Assembly (NCBI RefSeq): GCF_015864665.1
Contig: NZ_JADYWU010000001.1
Span: 310,001-374,000 of the forward strand
Length of the DNA stretch: 64,000 bases
From: Salinibacterium sp. SWN167
GTDB lineage: Bacteria; Actinomycetota; Actinomycetes; Actinomycetales; Microbacteriaceae
Direction: 5' to 3'
The notes under the pieces were generated by a model. That model did not search any database. It saw only the letters and a list, made by a program, of their open reading frames with translations, and had not been told where the DNA came from. Below are positions 33,016 through 41,735 of the stretch, piece by piece; position 1 is the first letter of the stretch, and every line of letters starts with the position of its first letter. Position numbers and translations under genes: made by a program.

Positions 33016-34202
33016 GCGTTCGCTCCGGGTCGCGGCGACGGGGTCGAGCGCGGAGCCGAGACGGGAGCCGTGCCAGCGGGAAGGTGCTCGGCGAGGAGCT
33101 CCGCGTACTGCCCCGCGACGCGTTCCCACGTGAATTCGGTGGCGTGCCTGGCGCGGCTGGCGGCCGCGAGCGAAGCCCGGCGATCGGGCGCCGAGAGCAG
33201 CATCGTGATGTGGGCGGCTGCGTCATCCACGCCCGAAAAATAGAGTGCACCGTCACCGGCAACCCAACGGTTGTAGGGATTGTCGTGAGCGATCACCGCA
33301 TTGCCGGCGGCCATCGCTTCGACGAGCGAGGGGTTGGTGCCGCCCACCGTGTGGCCGTGCAGGTAGCCCAGGGAATGGAATCTCAAAGACGACACCTCAT
33401 CGGGTTCGTAAATCGGGCCGACGAACAGCACCTCGTCGCTGGCGGCTTCGCGCACCGCCCGCGCATAGGGATCGCTGTCGTCGTAGGTGCCGAAGATCGC
33501 CAACTGGTGATCGCGGCGTTCTCGGGAAAACGCGGTGACAAGTTCGAGAATCGTGTTCTCGGGGATGGGCCGACAGATGAGCGTGAGATAGCGTCCGGGC
33601 GTGAGGCCGCGACTCGTCACGGGGAGGGTATCTGCCGCCGTTACGGCATGGGCTCCATAGGTGATCGTCACGATTTTCGAGCGACGGGCGCGCGTGGCCA
33701 AGTAGGTTTCGATCACCGGATGATCGGCAATGAGTCGATTGCCCACCCAACAGGCGATCCGTTCGTTTATCCACAGAATTGCCTGCCGACCTTTGCCCCA
33801 GCGCGAACGAGACCACTCGATGCCATCCATGTTGATGACATTCGGGATGCGCTTGAGACGCTGCAGGATGTTGAACACGGCCGTGTTGTACCCAAACGTG
33901 AGGCAGATATCCCGGTGTCGAATCGCATGCCGGATTGAGGTGAGGTCGAAGCGTGCGGTGCCCAACCATCCTTCGCGTTGTTCCGGAATCAGCACCCGTT
34001 CGATGCCGTGCCACAGGTCTGTCGTGATGGCGCCGGTGCCCGGAACTTGGCAGTAAACAACAGGGCGCCAGCCGTGGTCACGCAGAAAAATGGCGACGTT
34101 CTCGGCGGCAGTTTCAAAGCCACCGTAGGCGGCAGGAATGCCGTGAGTTCCGAGGAGGCGAACGATCGGTTCGCGCTCGGCAGGGGGGCGTGGGCCGTTC
34201 AA
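33012..34202 (-). CDS. DUF1972-type glycosyltransferase (rhamnosyltransferase-like)
   Basis: GT-B glycosyltransferase (396 aa) with the DUF1972 N-terminus RLLGTHGIPAAYGGFETAAENVA, found in rhamnosyl- and related transferases. LTFGYNTAVFNILQRLK, NMDGIEWSRSRWGK and the GT4 half SLGYLHGHTVGGTNPSLVEAMAAGNAVIAHDN in segments are clear. TTG 34202 with a strong GGAGGAGG Shine-Dalgarno is taken as the start; the frame is open upstream but crosses the divergent promoter. It is first in a coupled three-gene minus-strand unit. Confidence 0.87.
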   Translation of the reverse strand: MNGPRPPAEREPIVRLLGTHGIPAAYGGFETAAENVAIFLRDHGWRPVVYCQVPGTGAITTDLWHGIERVLIPEQREGWLGTARFDLTSIRHAIRHRDICLTFGYNTAVFNILQRLKRIPNVINMDGIEWSRSRWGKGRQAILWINERIACWVGNRLIADHPVIETYLATRARRSKIVTITYGAHAVTAADTLPVTSRGLTPGRYLTLICRPIPENTILELVTAFSRERRDHQLAIFGTYDDSDPYARAVREAASDEVLFVGPIYEPDEVSSLRFHSLGYLHGHTVGGTNPSLVEAMAAGNAVIAHDNPYNRWVAGDGALYFSGVDDAAAHITMLLSAPDRRASLAAASRARHATEFTWERVAGQYAELLAEHLPAGTAPVSAPRSTPSPRPGANA

Positions 34203-34264
34203 CTTTCCCTCCTCCGTTGACGGACTCAAGAACTTCGACCAGACTCCCCACTGTCTGGCTTGGA

Positions 34265-34338
34265 AGTGTACGCCGCTCACGTTTCTCTCTGTGGCCCCAG
34301 AACGGGGGGTACGGTGTTGAAAGGCGCGGGTGTACCGT
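34265..34338. promoter_or_regulatory. Divergent exopolysaccharide promoters sharing one palindrome
   Basis: CCCCAGAACGGGG (34295-34307) is centred at 34301. On the plus strand a TACCGT -10-like box starts at 34333, 32 bases away. On the minus strand TACACT starts at 34270, 31 bases away. One palindrome could therefore serve both the membrane-protein gene at 34373 and the glycosyltransferase unit. GGGGGTACGGT after the palindrome is shared with 26722-26732. Confidence 0.5.
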
Positions 34339-34372
34339 CCAGTACCGACCACTCCCGAGGCACGGAGCTGCC

Positions 34373-35050
34373 ATGACTATGTCGAAGCACCCAGGAACCG
34401 AGTTAGAGCCTGAAGCTGTGGCGGCCACGCCGTCGTGGCTAGGCACTCGCCCCCGTCGCGTGATTGCGGCCGGCATCGTGATTGCGCTCCTTGTCGTGCT
34501 CGGGGTGGTGCTGTTTGGGCAGTTTGCGCCGACCGCGACTCCCGGCGCTGCGCCCGCGGCGACGCCGAGCGCTGGGGCGTCAACCGAGTCGCCAGCAGCG
34601 ACGGCGACAGCGACAGCGGCACCGGTCGACGGGCCAGCCGTGCCCGATGTCACACCCGTTCCGATCGAGGAGCCTGCGGATGTCACCGCCGGCCTCGTGG
34701 CAAAAGTCACGAAGGTTGAGGAGGTCGATGGCACCGCTCGCGGCCCCGGTGAAGTCGCCGGTCCGTCGTTGCGCGTCACGGTCACGATGACGAACTCGAC
34801 CGCGTCAGTGGTCTCGTTGCGCACCACGGTCATCAGTTGTTACTTTGGCGCCGATCGCACGCCGGCGCCCGAACTTCGCGAGCCCGGAGGGGCACCGCTG
34901 CCGGCATCCCTCGCGGCGAATTCGGCGATTGACGGTGTGTATATTTTCACTGTTCCTGCTGATCAGCGCGGCAATGTCACGCTTCTGGTTGACTACTCCG
35001 TCGACGTGCAACCGGTTGTTTTCCAAGGGGATATTGCGGACCTGCTGTAA
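34373..35050 (+). CDS. Membrane-anchored protein with Thr/Ala-rich linker and extracytoplasmic domain
   Basis: A 225-aa protein. After a short cytoplasmic part, a single hydrophobic helix (about residues 28-48, IAAGIVIALLVVLGVVLFG) anchors it. A Pro/Thr/Ala/Ser-rich linker runs to about residue 100, and a compact strand-rich domain (RVTVTMTNSTASVVSLRTTVISCYFG to NVTLLVDYSVDV) follows, resembling DUF4352-like immunoglobulin folds. It is immediately upstream of the giant secreted protein and has its own palindrome promoter. It may tether polymer or the secreted protein at the surface (inference). Confidence 0.7.
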   Translation: MTMSKHPGTELEPEAVAATPSWLGTRPRRVIAAGIVIALLVVLGVVLFGQFAPTATPGAAPAATPSAGASTESPAATATATAAPVDGPAVPDVTPVPIEEPADVTAGLVAKVTKVEEVDGTARGPGEVAGPSLRVTVTMTNSTASVVSLRTTVISCYFGADRTPAPELREPGGAPLPASLAANSAIDGVYIFTVPADQRGNVTLLVDYSVDVQPVVFQGDIADLL

Positions 35051-35092
35051 CGATCGGTCTACCCACCTCGGCGGGCGACCCCCGAAACGTGA

Positions 35093-35137
35093 CCCCCTTT
35101 TGGGGGGCACCCAAAAGGGGCGGAGGGGGAGTATGGT
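35093..35137 (+). promoter_or_regulatory. Exopolysaccharide promoter with C5/G5 palindrome before the giant gene
   Basis: CCCCCTTTTGGGGG (35093-35106) is followed by a smaller CCCAAAAGGGG (35110-35120), then GAGGGGGAGTATGGT with a TATGGT -10-like box at 35132. The main palindrome centre is about 32 bases before the -10, matching the other copies. GAGGGG(G)AGTATG is shared with the promoter at 26742-26753. Confidence 0.55.
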
Positions 35138-35187
35138 GACCCACCAAGTGGAACCTGAATAGCCACAAACCCCCGAGAAGGCACATC

Positions 35188-38100
35188 ATGCGCTTAACCC
35201 GCCGGATGCCACCGAACCCGCTGAGGCTTGTTTCCGCCGCAGCGGCGATGACATTAATTGCGACTTTGCTCACCGTAACGCTGCCCACCGCAGCTGTTGC
35301 CGACACTGCGGCTGCCCCGCCTGTGCCCACCACTGTGTCCACTGATCCCTTACCCACGCCCCAGATCAATGGTGTGGTCTGGGACCAGGTCATCGTGGGC
35401 AACACCGTCTACGCGTCTGGCGATTTCAGCTCAGCCCGCCCCTATGGTTCGCCCGCGGGCACCAACGAGCAGAGTCGCTCGTACGTGCTCGCGTACAATC
35501 TCACGACTGGCGCCCTGCTGCCGTGGGCTCCGACGTTTAACGGGCAAGTTCGTGCACTGGCCGCATCTCCCGACGGAAGCCGGCTCTATGCGGTCGGCGA
35601 CTTCACATCGGTGAACGGCGTCTCGAAAAGTCGCATCGTTGCGTTCAGTACCGCCACGGGGGAAATCTACGGCGGCTTCGACGCTGGCGCGAACTATCGC
35701 GTTTATGCGGTCGTAGCCACGAACACTCAGGTCTTCTTTTCGGGACCATTCACCTCGGTCAGTGGCAACACTCGCCTCGGCGGCGCGGCAGCTCTCGCGA
35801 CGAACGGCAGCGTGACCTCCTGGGCTCCCGAGCTCGCCGGCGGTCGTGCCTTCGGCATCGTTGTCTCCCCAGACGAATCCAAAGTCGTGATTGGCGGAGA
35901 CTTCACGACCGTGAACGGATCGAGCGATCCCGGCTACGGCCTTGCCATGGTCGATTCCACGGTCGGAGCACTCATCACGCCCTTCGCCACCAACAATCAG
36001 GTGCGTAACGCTGGCCTCAACGCCGCCATTTTCTCGCTCGCGTCTGACGGCGACAGCTTCTACGGTTCCGGTTATGTCTATGGCTCTGGCGGCAACCTTG
36101 AGGGCGTCTTTCGGTCGAACTGGTCGGATGGCGAACTTGTCTGGGTCAACGACTGCCACGGTGATACCTACTCGGTTGCACCCTCGCCCAACGGAGCCAT
36201 CTATGCCGCTGGCCACTCGCATTACTGCGGCAATATCGATGCCTTCCCGCAGACAAACCCCTGGTCGTTCAACCGCGGAATCGCGTTCTCGAAAGACGCC
36301 ACGGGCAGCATCTCGCGCGACCCGTACGGCTACCACGACTGGTCGGGCAACTCGAGCCCCTCGCTCCTGAACTTCTTCCCCGAGATCAACCTCGGAACCT
36401 TCACCGGCCAATACCAGGGACCGTGGGATGTCGCGACGAACGGTGAGTACACCGTCTTCGGCGGAGAGTTCACTCGCGTCAACGGCCAAAACCAGCAGGG
36501 GCTTCTGCGGTTCGCCGTGCCCGAGATCGCGCCCAACCTCGACGGACCACGACTAACCGGTGCCGACCTCGTTCCCTCGATGAGTTCTCCCGCTCCCGGC
36601 ACAATCGCGCTGAGCTGGACCGCCGACTGGGACCGTGACAACGAGAACCTCACGTACCACCTCATCCGCGATGGCAAGAGTGGTTCGCCGATTTACGTGA
36701 CCGAGCAGGCGTCGCGATTCTACGACCGGCCGACCATGACGTACGTGGATACCGGCCTCACGCCGGGCCAGACGTACACCTATCGTTTGCGCGCGATCGA
36801 CCCGTACGGCAACAACGGCTGGGGTTCGACCGTGTCGTTCACTGCGGGGGCCACTGGCCAGTTGAGCGATTACGCGACGGCTGTGATGGAGGATCAGCCC
36901 TCCCACTACTGGCGCCTCGGCGAGAGTGGAAACACCGTGGTGGATAGCGTCGCTCGCGACAACGCGACGGCGACCAATAATGTGGGCTTCGGAACATCCG
37001 GAGCAATCATCGGCGACAGCAACACCGCTGCAACCTTCACGGGAAGCTCGAACAGCTATGCCGGATCGAACACCCAAATCTGGCGCGACAACACCTTCTC
37101 GGTCGAAGCCTGGTTCAAGACCGGCACCAACTCCGGCGGCAAGATCGTCGGCTTCGGTAACCGCCAAACCGGCAACTCGAGCAACTACGACCGCCATGTG
37201 TACATGGACAGTTCGGGCCGCCTGAACTTCGGTGTCTACACCGGCAGCACTCGCGTCGTGCAAAGTGCGAAGTCGTACAACGACAACGAGTGGCATCAGG
37301 TCGTCGCCAGTATGGGCGCCGATGGAATGGAAATGTTCGTCGACGGAGTGCGTGTTGGTGTAGATCCCGACGTGGTGTGGGGCCAGAACTACTGGGGCTA
37401 CTGGCGCATCGGTGGAGACCGCAGTTGGAGTGGCTCTGACTACTTCAACGGTGCCATCGATGAAGTGGCCGTGTACCCGAACCCCCTCACCGCGGCCCAA
37501 ATTCAGAACCACTTCGAGCTCTCGGGCCGGTCGCTCTCCGGACCGCCCGCACCGACCGACGCCTACGGTGCTGCGGTCTACAACGCGAGCCCGCAGCTGT
37601 ATTGGCGACTCGGTGAAGCCTCCGGTGCCGTCGTGAATGATGCAGGACTGCAGGGGATCGATGGAGCCCTCAGCGGAACCTACACCCGCAACGTGCCCGG
37701 TGCTCTTGGGGGCACGAGTGACTCGGCAACCCAGTTCACACAGGCGCTCGCGGCAACGACGACCTCGCTGCCCAACCCCTCGACGTATTCGAGCGAAGTG
37801 TGGTTCAGAACTACGAGCGCTACGGGCGGAAAACTCGTGGAGTTCGGATCCTCCGCCACCGGCACCGCCAGCAACTATGGCGACCACGTGATGATGCGCA
37901 ACGACGGAACGCTCGTGTTCGGAACGGGCAACAGCACCGTTTCGAGCACCGCCTCGTACAACGACGGCCAGTGGCATCAGGCGGTAGCGACCCAGGGATC
38001 AGCAGGGCTGCAACTGTTCGTGGATGGCGCGGTCGTGGCATCCAGTGCGGCAACACCGACCCAAACGTTCTCGGGCTACTGGCGCCTGGGCCGCGGTAAC

Positions 38101-40518
38101 ACGGTCGGAGTGGCATCGTCGAACTACTTCAACGGGGATCTCGATGAGTTCGCGGTGTACCAAACGGTGTTGACCCCGAGCGAAGTCAGCTCACACTTCT
38201 TGATCGGAACAGCGAATGAAGCACCGCTTGCGGAGTTCACGCACGCGGAGAGCGACCTTGTCGCGAGCTTCGACGCGACCGGATCGAGCGACCCCGACGG
38301 CACGATCGACGCCTACGAATGGGACTTCGGTGACAGTGAATCGAGCACGGATGCCGTGGTCGACCACACCTATGCCGCCGCGGGAACCTACGACGTCACC
38401 CTCACGGTGACCGACAACAAGGGAGCCTCGGCAACCGCCTCCGCCACAGTGACGGTGTTGGCTCCGAATGTGGCGCCGACTGCAGCCTTCACGAGCGAAA
38501 CCACCGACAACGTGGTGAGCTTCGACGCGAGCGGTTCGGCCGATAGCGACGGCACGATTGGCTCGTTTGCGTGGGACTTTGGTGATGGAGCATCCGACAG
38601 CGGAGAGAGTACCTCGCACCTCTACGCTGCGGCCGGCGACTACACCGTGACTCTCACGGTGACCGATAACCAGGGTGCGACGGGAACGATCAGCCACGTC
38701 GTGACGGCCCTCGATCCGCCCGTCGTCACCGTGCTGGCCCGCGACGAGTTCGCTCGCTCCGAAACCTCTGGCTGGGGCACAGCTCTCGTCGGCGGTGACT
38801 GGTCGACGAACAGCAACGGCAACTTCTCGGTCGAATCGGATGTCGGTGTCGTGAACCACAGTTCGTCGGGTACCACCCGGCACGCGTGGTTGCCGAGCGT
38901 CTCCACGGACGACGTGACGGTGAGCGCCAGCATCTCGATTGACAAGGCGATCACGGGCGGCGGTGCCTACACCGGCATCACGATGCGCGAAGTCGGCAAC
39001 GGGTTCTACCAAGCCCGCGTGCGCTACTTCTCCAACGGCACCCTCGCCTTCCAGCTGCTGAGTGGCAGTTCGACCAACATTGCGTACACGGATGTTGTGG
39101 GCCTCACTTTCAGCCCCGGCGACGTGCTGCTCGTGAAAGCGCAAACCTTCGGAACTTCGCCCACGACAATTCGCGGCAAGGTCTGGAAGCAGGGAACTCC
39201 TGAGCCCAGCGACTGGACCCTCACGGCAACGTCGTCGGTAGCGAACCTGCAGACCGCGGGTGCGGTCGGTCAGTACAGCTACCTGTCTGGCTCAGCCACG
39301 AATGCTCCCGTGCACGTGAGCTACGACTCGTTCCTAGCGACTGCAGGCCATGCCGACGAGCCCGTGACGCCGACGAACTTGTTGCCCACGGTATCGTTCA
39401 CTAGCTCGGTGAACCTATTGACGGCGAGCTTCGACTCGAGTGCATCTAGCGACCCCGATGGCAGCATCGCCTCTCGATCCTGGGACTTCGGAGATGGTCA
39501 GTCGAGCACGGCAACGAGCCCCGATCACACGTACGCGGCGGCGGGCACCTATCAAGTCACGGTGACAGTGACGGACAACCAGGGTGCAACAGATGCGGTA
39601 ACTCACCCGATAACGGTGAGCTCGACTCCGGCGAATCAGGCTCCCACCGCCGCGTTCACCTCGTCGGCGACCGCGCTCGCCGTGGCGTTCGATGCGACAG
39701 GATCGACGGATGCCGATGGCAGCATCGCGAGCTACGCCTGGGACTTCGGGGATGGCCAGAGCGACACCGGCGCCACGCCTTCGCACACCTACGCGAGCTC
39801 GGGCACCTACACCGTGGTGCTCACGGTGACGGATGACGAGGCCGCGACGGGCACGGTCAGTCACGATGTGGTCGTGACGGCACCGCCCGGTGCCGCGTTC
39901 GCGGAGGACACCTTCGAGCGCACGGTTGCCGCCGGTTGGGGCAGCGCGGATACGGGAGGTGCGTGGTCGTCGAGCACGAACTCGACCTACACCGTAGGTA
40001 ACGGTGCTGGCGCCTTCGTGCACACGAGCACCGGCACCACTCGCCGCGCGTTGCTCGAGGGCGTGAGCGAAACCTCGGTCGAAGCGCAGGTGGAGATCAC
40101 GGTCGACAAGGTCGCCGAGTCTGGGCACATTGTCGTCGGCGTGATCGGTCGTCAGGTCGGGTCGGCGTTCTATCAAGCGCGGCTGCGCCTGCAAACGGGC
40201 GGCGTCGTCGGGCTGCAAATCATGGCGGGCTCCACGGTGGTGCTGGCCAACATGAATGTGCCGGGGATGACCTACGCGGCCGGAGACACCTTCATCCTGA
40301 AGACCAGTGTGGAGGGCACGAGCCCGACCACGATTTCGGCCAAGTTGTGGAAGGAGGGAGACACCGAGCCGGCCGCCTGGCAGCTCGTGACTACCGATTC
40401 CACGGCAGCGCTGCAGGCGGCAGGTTCGGTCGGATTTGAGAGTTACCTCTCGGGTTCGGCACCCAACGCCCCCGTGACCGTGAGGTTCGATAACTTCAGC
40501 GCGCGGCCCGTGCAGTAG
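35188..40518 (+). CDS. Giant secreted multidomain carbohydrate-binding/PKD protein
   Basis: A 1776-aa exported protein. Signal peptide about residues 1-39 (RLTRRMPPN, hydrophobic core, AAVADT). Next comes a beta-propeller-like region (about 45-440) with repeats of the type TVNGSS.PGYGLAMVDS and FGGEFTRVNGQNQQGLLRF. A fibronectin-III-like domain follows (about 447-550). Two LamG/concanavalin-like domains come next (about 560-785 and 790-1005, each starting YWRLGE). Two PKD domains follow (1010-1180; WDFGD motifs), then a lectin-like domain (1182-1390), two more PKD domains (1396-1565) and a second lectin-like domain (1566-1776). No LPxTG or membrane anchor is seen at the C-terminus. It probably binds polymer or host glycans at the cell surface. 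Confidence 0.88.
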   Translation: MRLTRRMPPNPLRLVSAAAAMTLIATLLTVTLPTAAVADTAAAPPVPTTVSTDPLPTPQINGVVWDQVIVGNTVYASGDFSSARPYGSPAGTNEQSRSYVLAYNLTTGALLPWAPTFNGQVRALAASPDGSRLYAVGDFTSVNGVSKSRIVAFSTATGEIYGGFDAGANYRVYAVVATNTQVFFSGPFTSVSGNTRLGGAAALATNGSVTSWAPELAGGRAFGIVVSPDESKVVIGGDFTTVNGSSDPGYGLAMVDSTVGALITPFATNNQVRNAGLNAAIFSLASDGDSFYGSGYVYGSGGNLEGVFRSNWSDGELVWVNDCHGDTYSVAPSPNGAIYAAGHSHYCGNIDAFPQTNPWSFNRGIAFSKDATGSISRDPYGYHDWSGNSSPSLLNFFPEINLGTFTGQYQGPWDVATNGEYTVFGGEFTRVNGQNQQGLLRFAVPEIAPNLDGPRLTGADLVPSMSSPAPGTIALSWTADWDRDNENLTYHLIRDGKSGSPIYVTEQASRFYDRPTMTYVDTGLTPGQTYTYRLRAIDPYGNNGWGSTVSFTAGATGQLSDYATAVMEDQPSHYWRLGESGNTVVDSVARDNATATNNVGFGTSGAIIGDSNTAATFTGSSNSYAGSNTQIWRDNTFSVEAWFKTGTNSGGKIVGFGNRQTGNSSNYDRHVYMDSSGRLNFGVYTGSTRVVQSAKSYNDNEWHQVVASMGADGMEMFVDGVRVGVDPDVVWGQNYWGYWRIGGDRSWSGSDYFNGAIDEVAVYPNPLTAAQIQNHFELSGRSLSGPPAPTDAYGAAVYNASPQLYWRLGEASGAVVNDAGLQGIDGALSGTYTRNVPGALGGTSDSATQFTQALAATTTSLPNPSTYSSEVWFRTTSATGGKLVEFGSSATGTASNYGDHVMMRNDGTLVFGTGNSTVSSTASYNDGQWHQAVATQGSAGLQLFVDGAVVASSAATPTQTFSGYWRLGRGNTVGVASSNYFNGDLDEFAVYQTVLTPSEVSSHFLIGTANEAPLAEFTHAESDLVASFDATGSSDPDGTIDAYEWDFGDSESSTDAVVDHTYAAAGTYDVTLTVTDNKGASATASATVTVLAPNVAPTAAFTSETTDNVVSFDASGSADSDGTIGSFAWDFGDGASDSGESTSHLYAAAGDYTVTLTVTDNQGATGTISHVVTALDPPVVTVLARDEFARSETSGWGTALVGGDWSTNSNGNFSVESDVGVVNHSSSGTTRHAWLPSVSTDDVTVSASISIDKAITGGGAYTGITMREVGNGFYQARVRYFSNGTLAFQLLSGSSTNIAYTDVVGLTFSPGDVLLVKAQTFGTSPTTIRGKVWKQGTPEPSDWTLTATSSVANLQTAGAVGQYSYLSGSATNAPVHVSYDSFLATAGHADEPVTPTNLLPTVSFTSSVNLLTASFDSSASSDPDGSIASRSWDFGDGQSSTATSPDHTYAAAGTYQVTVTVTDNQGATDAVTHPITVSSTPANQAPTAAFTSSATALAVAFDATGSTDADGSIASYAWDFGDGQSDTGATPSHTYASSGTYTVVLTVTDDEAATGTVSHDVVVTAPPGAAFAEDTFERTVAAGWGSADTGGAWSSSTNSTYTVGNGAGAFVHTSTGTTRRALLEGVSETSVEAQVEITVDKVAESGHIVVGVIGRQVGSAFYQARLRLQTGGVVGLQIMAGSTVVLANMNVPGMTYAAGDTFILKTSVEGTSPTTISAKLWKEGDTEPAAWQLVTTDSTAALQAAGSVGFESYLSGSAPNAPVTVRFDNFSARPVQ

Positions 40519-40529
40519 GCAGCCTGAGC

Positions 40530-41735
40530 GTGGCAGGCAGACGGTCGGCCCTGGGAGCAATCGGCTCTCAGGGAATGCAGGCTCTCTCGAGCTTCACGAT
40601 TCAGGTGCTTGTCGCGCGCACTCTCGGCTTCGACGGGCTGGGCGCCTTCGCCATCGCGTACGGCGTGATGGTGCTCGTCGCCGGGCTTGCGAGTGGGATG
40701 GTCGGCGACTCGCTCGTCGTACTGGAGCGGCGTGCTCCGGCCGTGCGCTCGGCGCTGCAGCAGTTCGCTCTCGGAATTGCTGCGGTGACCGCGGTTCTTT
40801 CCGCAGCGATCGCGGGAGCATCCGGTCTCATGGATGTCGCCACCGCCGTCATGTTCGGAGCCGGCGTCGCCCTCTTCGCGCTCGAAGAACTCATGCGTCG
40901 ACTGCTCATGGCCGGCTTCGGGTTCTGGCGCGTCATGATGATCGACTTCGCGTCGTTCGCGGTCGCGCTCGCCGTGATCGGGTTGAGTGCGCTCGCCGGA
41001 GCCCTCAGCCTCTTCGCGTTTCTCGGGGCGGTTGCGGCAGGCCAGCTCGCCGCTCTCGGGCTCGGCGCAGTGCTGCTGCCGCGGGAAGAACGCTTCGTCG
41101 TAGGCTTCGTGCGTGGGGGCGTTGGCACCGTCTTTCGCTACGGCAGCTGGCGGGCGGGCCAACAGTTCCTCCGCCCCGCCCTGCTCACCGTCGTGCGCAC
41201 CCTCGTCACCGTGCTCGCCAGCCTCGCCGCGACCGGACTGCTCGAGGCGGGCCGCGTGTTCGTCGCCCCGGCCACCCTCGCGGTCAGCGGCCTCAGCTCG
41301 TATCTCTTTGTCTCCTTCGCGCGTGACAACAGCAAGCCCCTGGCCGAGAAACTACGGCGAGCGGATCGTGCCGTCAGTACTCTGGTCAGCCTCACCGTGG
41401 TCGTCGGCGCTCTGCTCGTCGCGCTGCTGCCGTGGGGAGGCGCACTGCTCTTTGGCACCGCGCCCGACCTGCTCGCCGTGATCGGGTGGATCGCCTACAC
41501 CGCGTCTATTGCCGCCGTGACTCCGTATGGTGCGCTCGCGGCGGTCGGCGGAAAGCAGGCGGCCGTATTTGGAATTCGGGCGGCCGATACCGTTCTCGCC
41601 ATCGGATTCGTGAGCGCGGTGTTGCTGGCCGGGGGAGACGTGCAGTGGGTTCCGGCGGCGTTGGCTGCGGCATCCATTTTGGGCGGTCTCGGTATTCGGT
41701 GGCTGATCCTGGTGCCGCTCGTGCGGGCGGGCTAG
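40530..41735 (+). CDS. Polysaccharide flippase (Wzx-like, MATE/MOP superfamily)
   Basis: Polytopic membrane protein (401 aa) with about twelve hydrophobic segments. Its opening is GSQGMQALSSFTIQVLVARTLGFDGLGAFAIAYG, a pattern typical of O-antigen/polysaccharide flippases. It would move undecaprenyl-linked repeat units across the membrane. Start is GTG 40530, 11 bp after the giant gene. Its TAG stop shares CTAG (41732-41735) with the stop of the convergent beta-helix gene. Confidence 0.8.
   Translation: MAGRRSALGAIGSQGMQALSSFTIQVLVARTLGFDGLGAFAIAYGVMVLVAGLASGMVGDSLVVLERRAPAVRSALQQFALGIAAVTAVLSAAIAGASGLMDVATAVMFGAGVALFALEELMRRLLMAGFGFWRVMMIDFASFAVALAVIGLSALAGALSLFAFLGAVAAGQLAALGLGAVLLPREERFVVGFVRGGVGTVFRYGSWRAGQQFLRPALLTVVRTLVTVLASLAATGLLEAGRVFVAPATLAVSGLSSYLFVSFARDNSKPLAEKLRRADRAVSTLVSLTVVVGALLVALLPWGGALLFGTAPDLLAVIGWIAYTASIAAVTPYGALAAVGGKQAAVFGIRAADTVLAIGFVSAVLLAGGDVQWVPAALAAASILGGLGIRWLILVPLVRAG

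Noticed and set aside
36553-37977. Long antisense frame inside the giant secreted protein
   Set aside because: Composition is that of a reversed Thr/Ser-rich gene; the plus strand has coherent LamG domains.
39376-40500. CRISPR-like or tandem nucleotide repeats in the giant gene
   Set aside because: Similarity is at protein level between PKD domains; no short regularly spaced DNA repeats.
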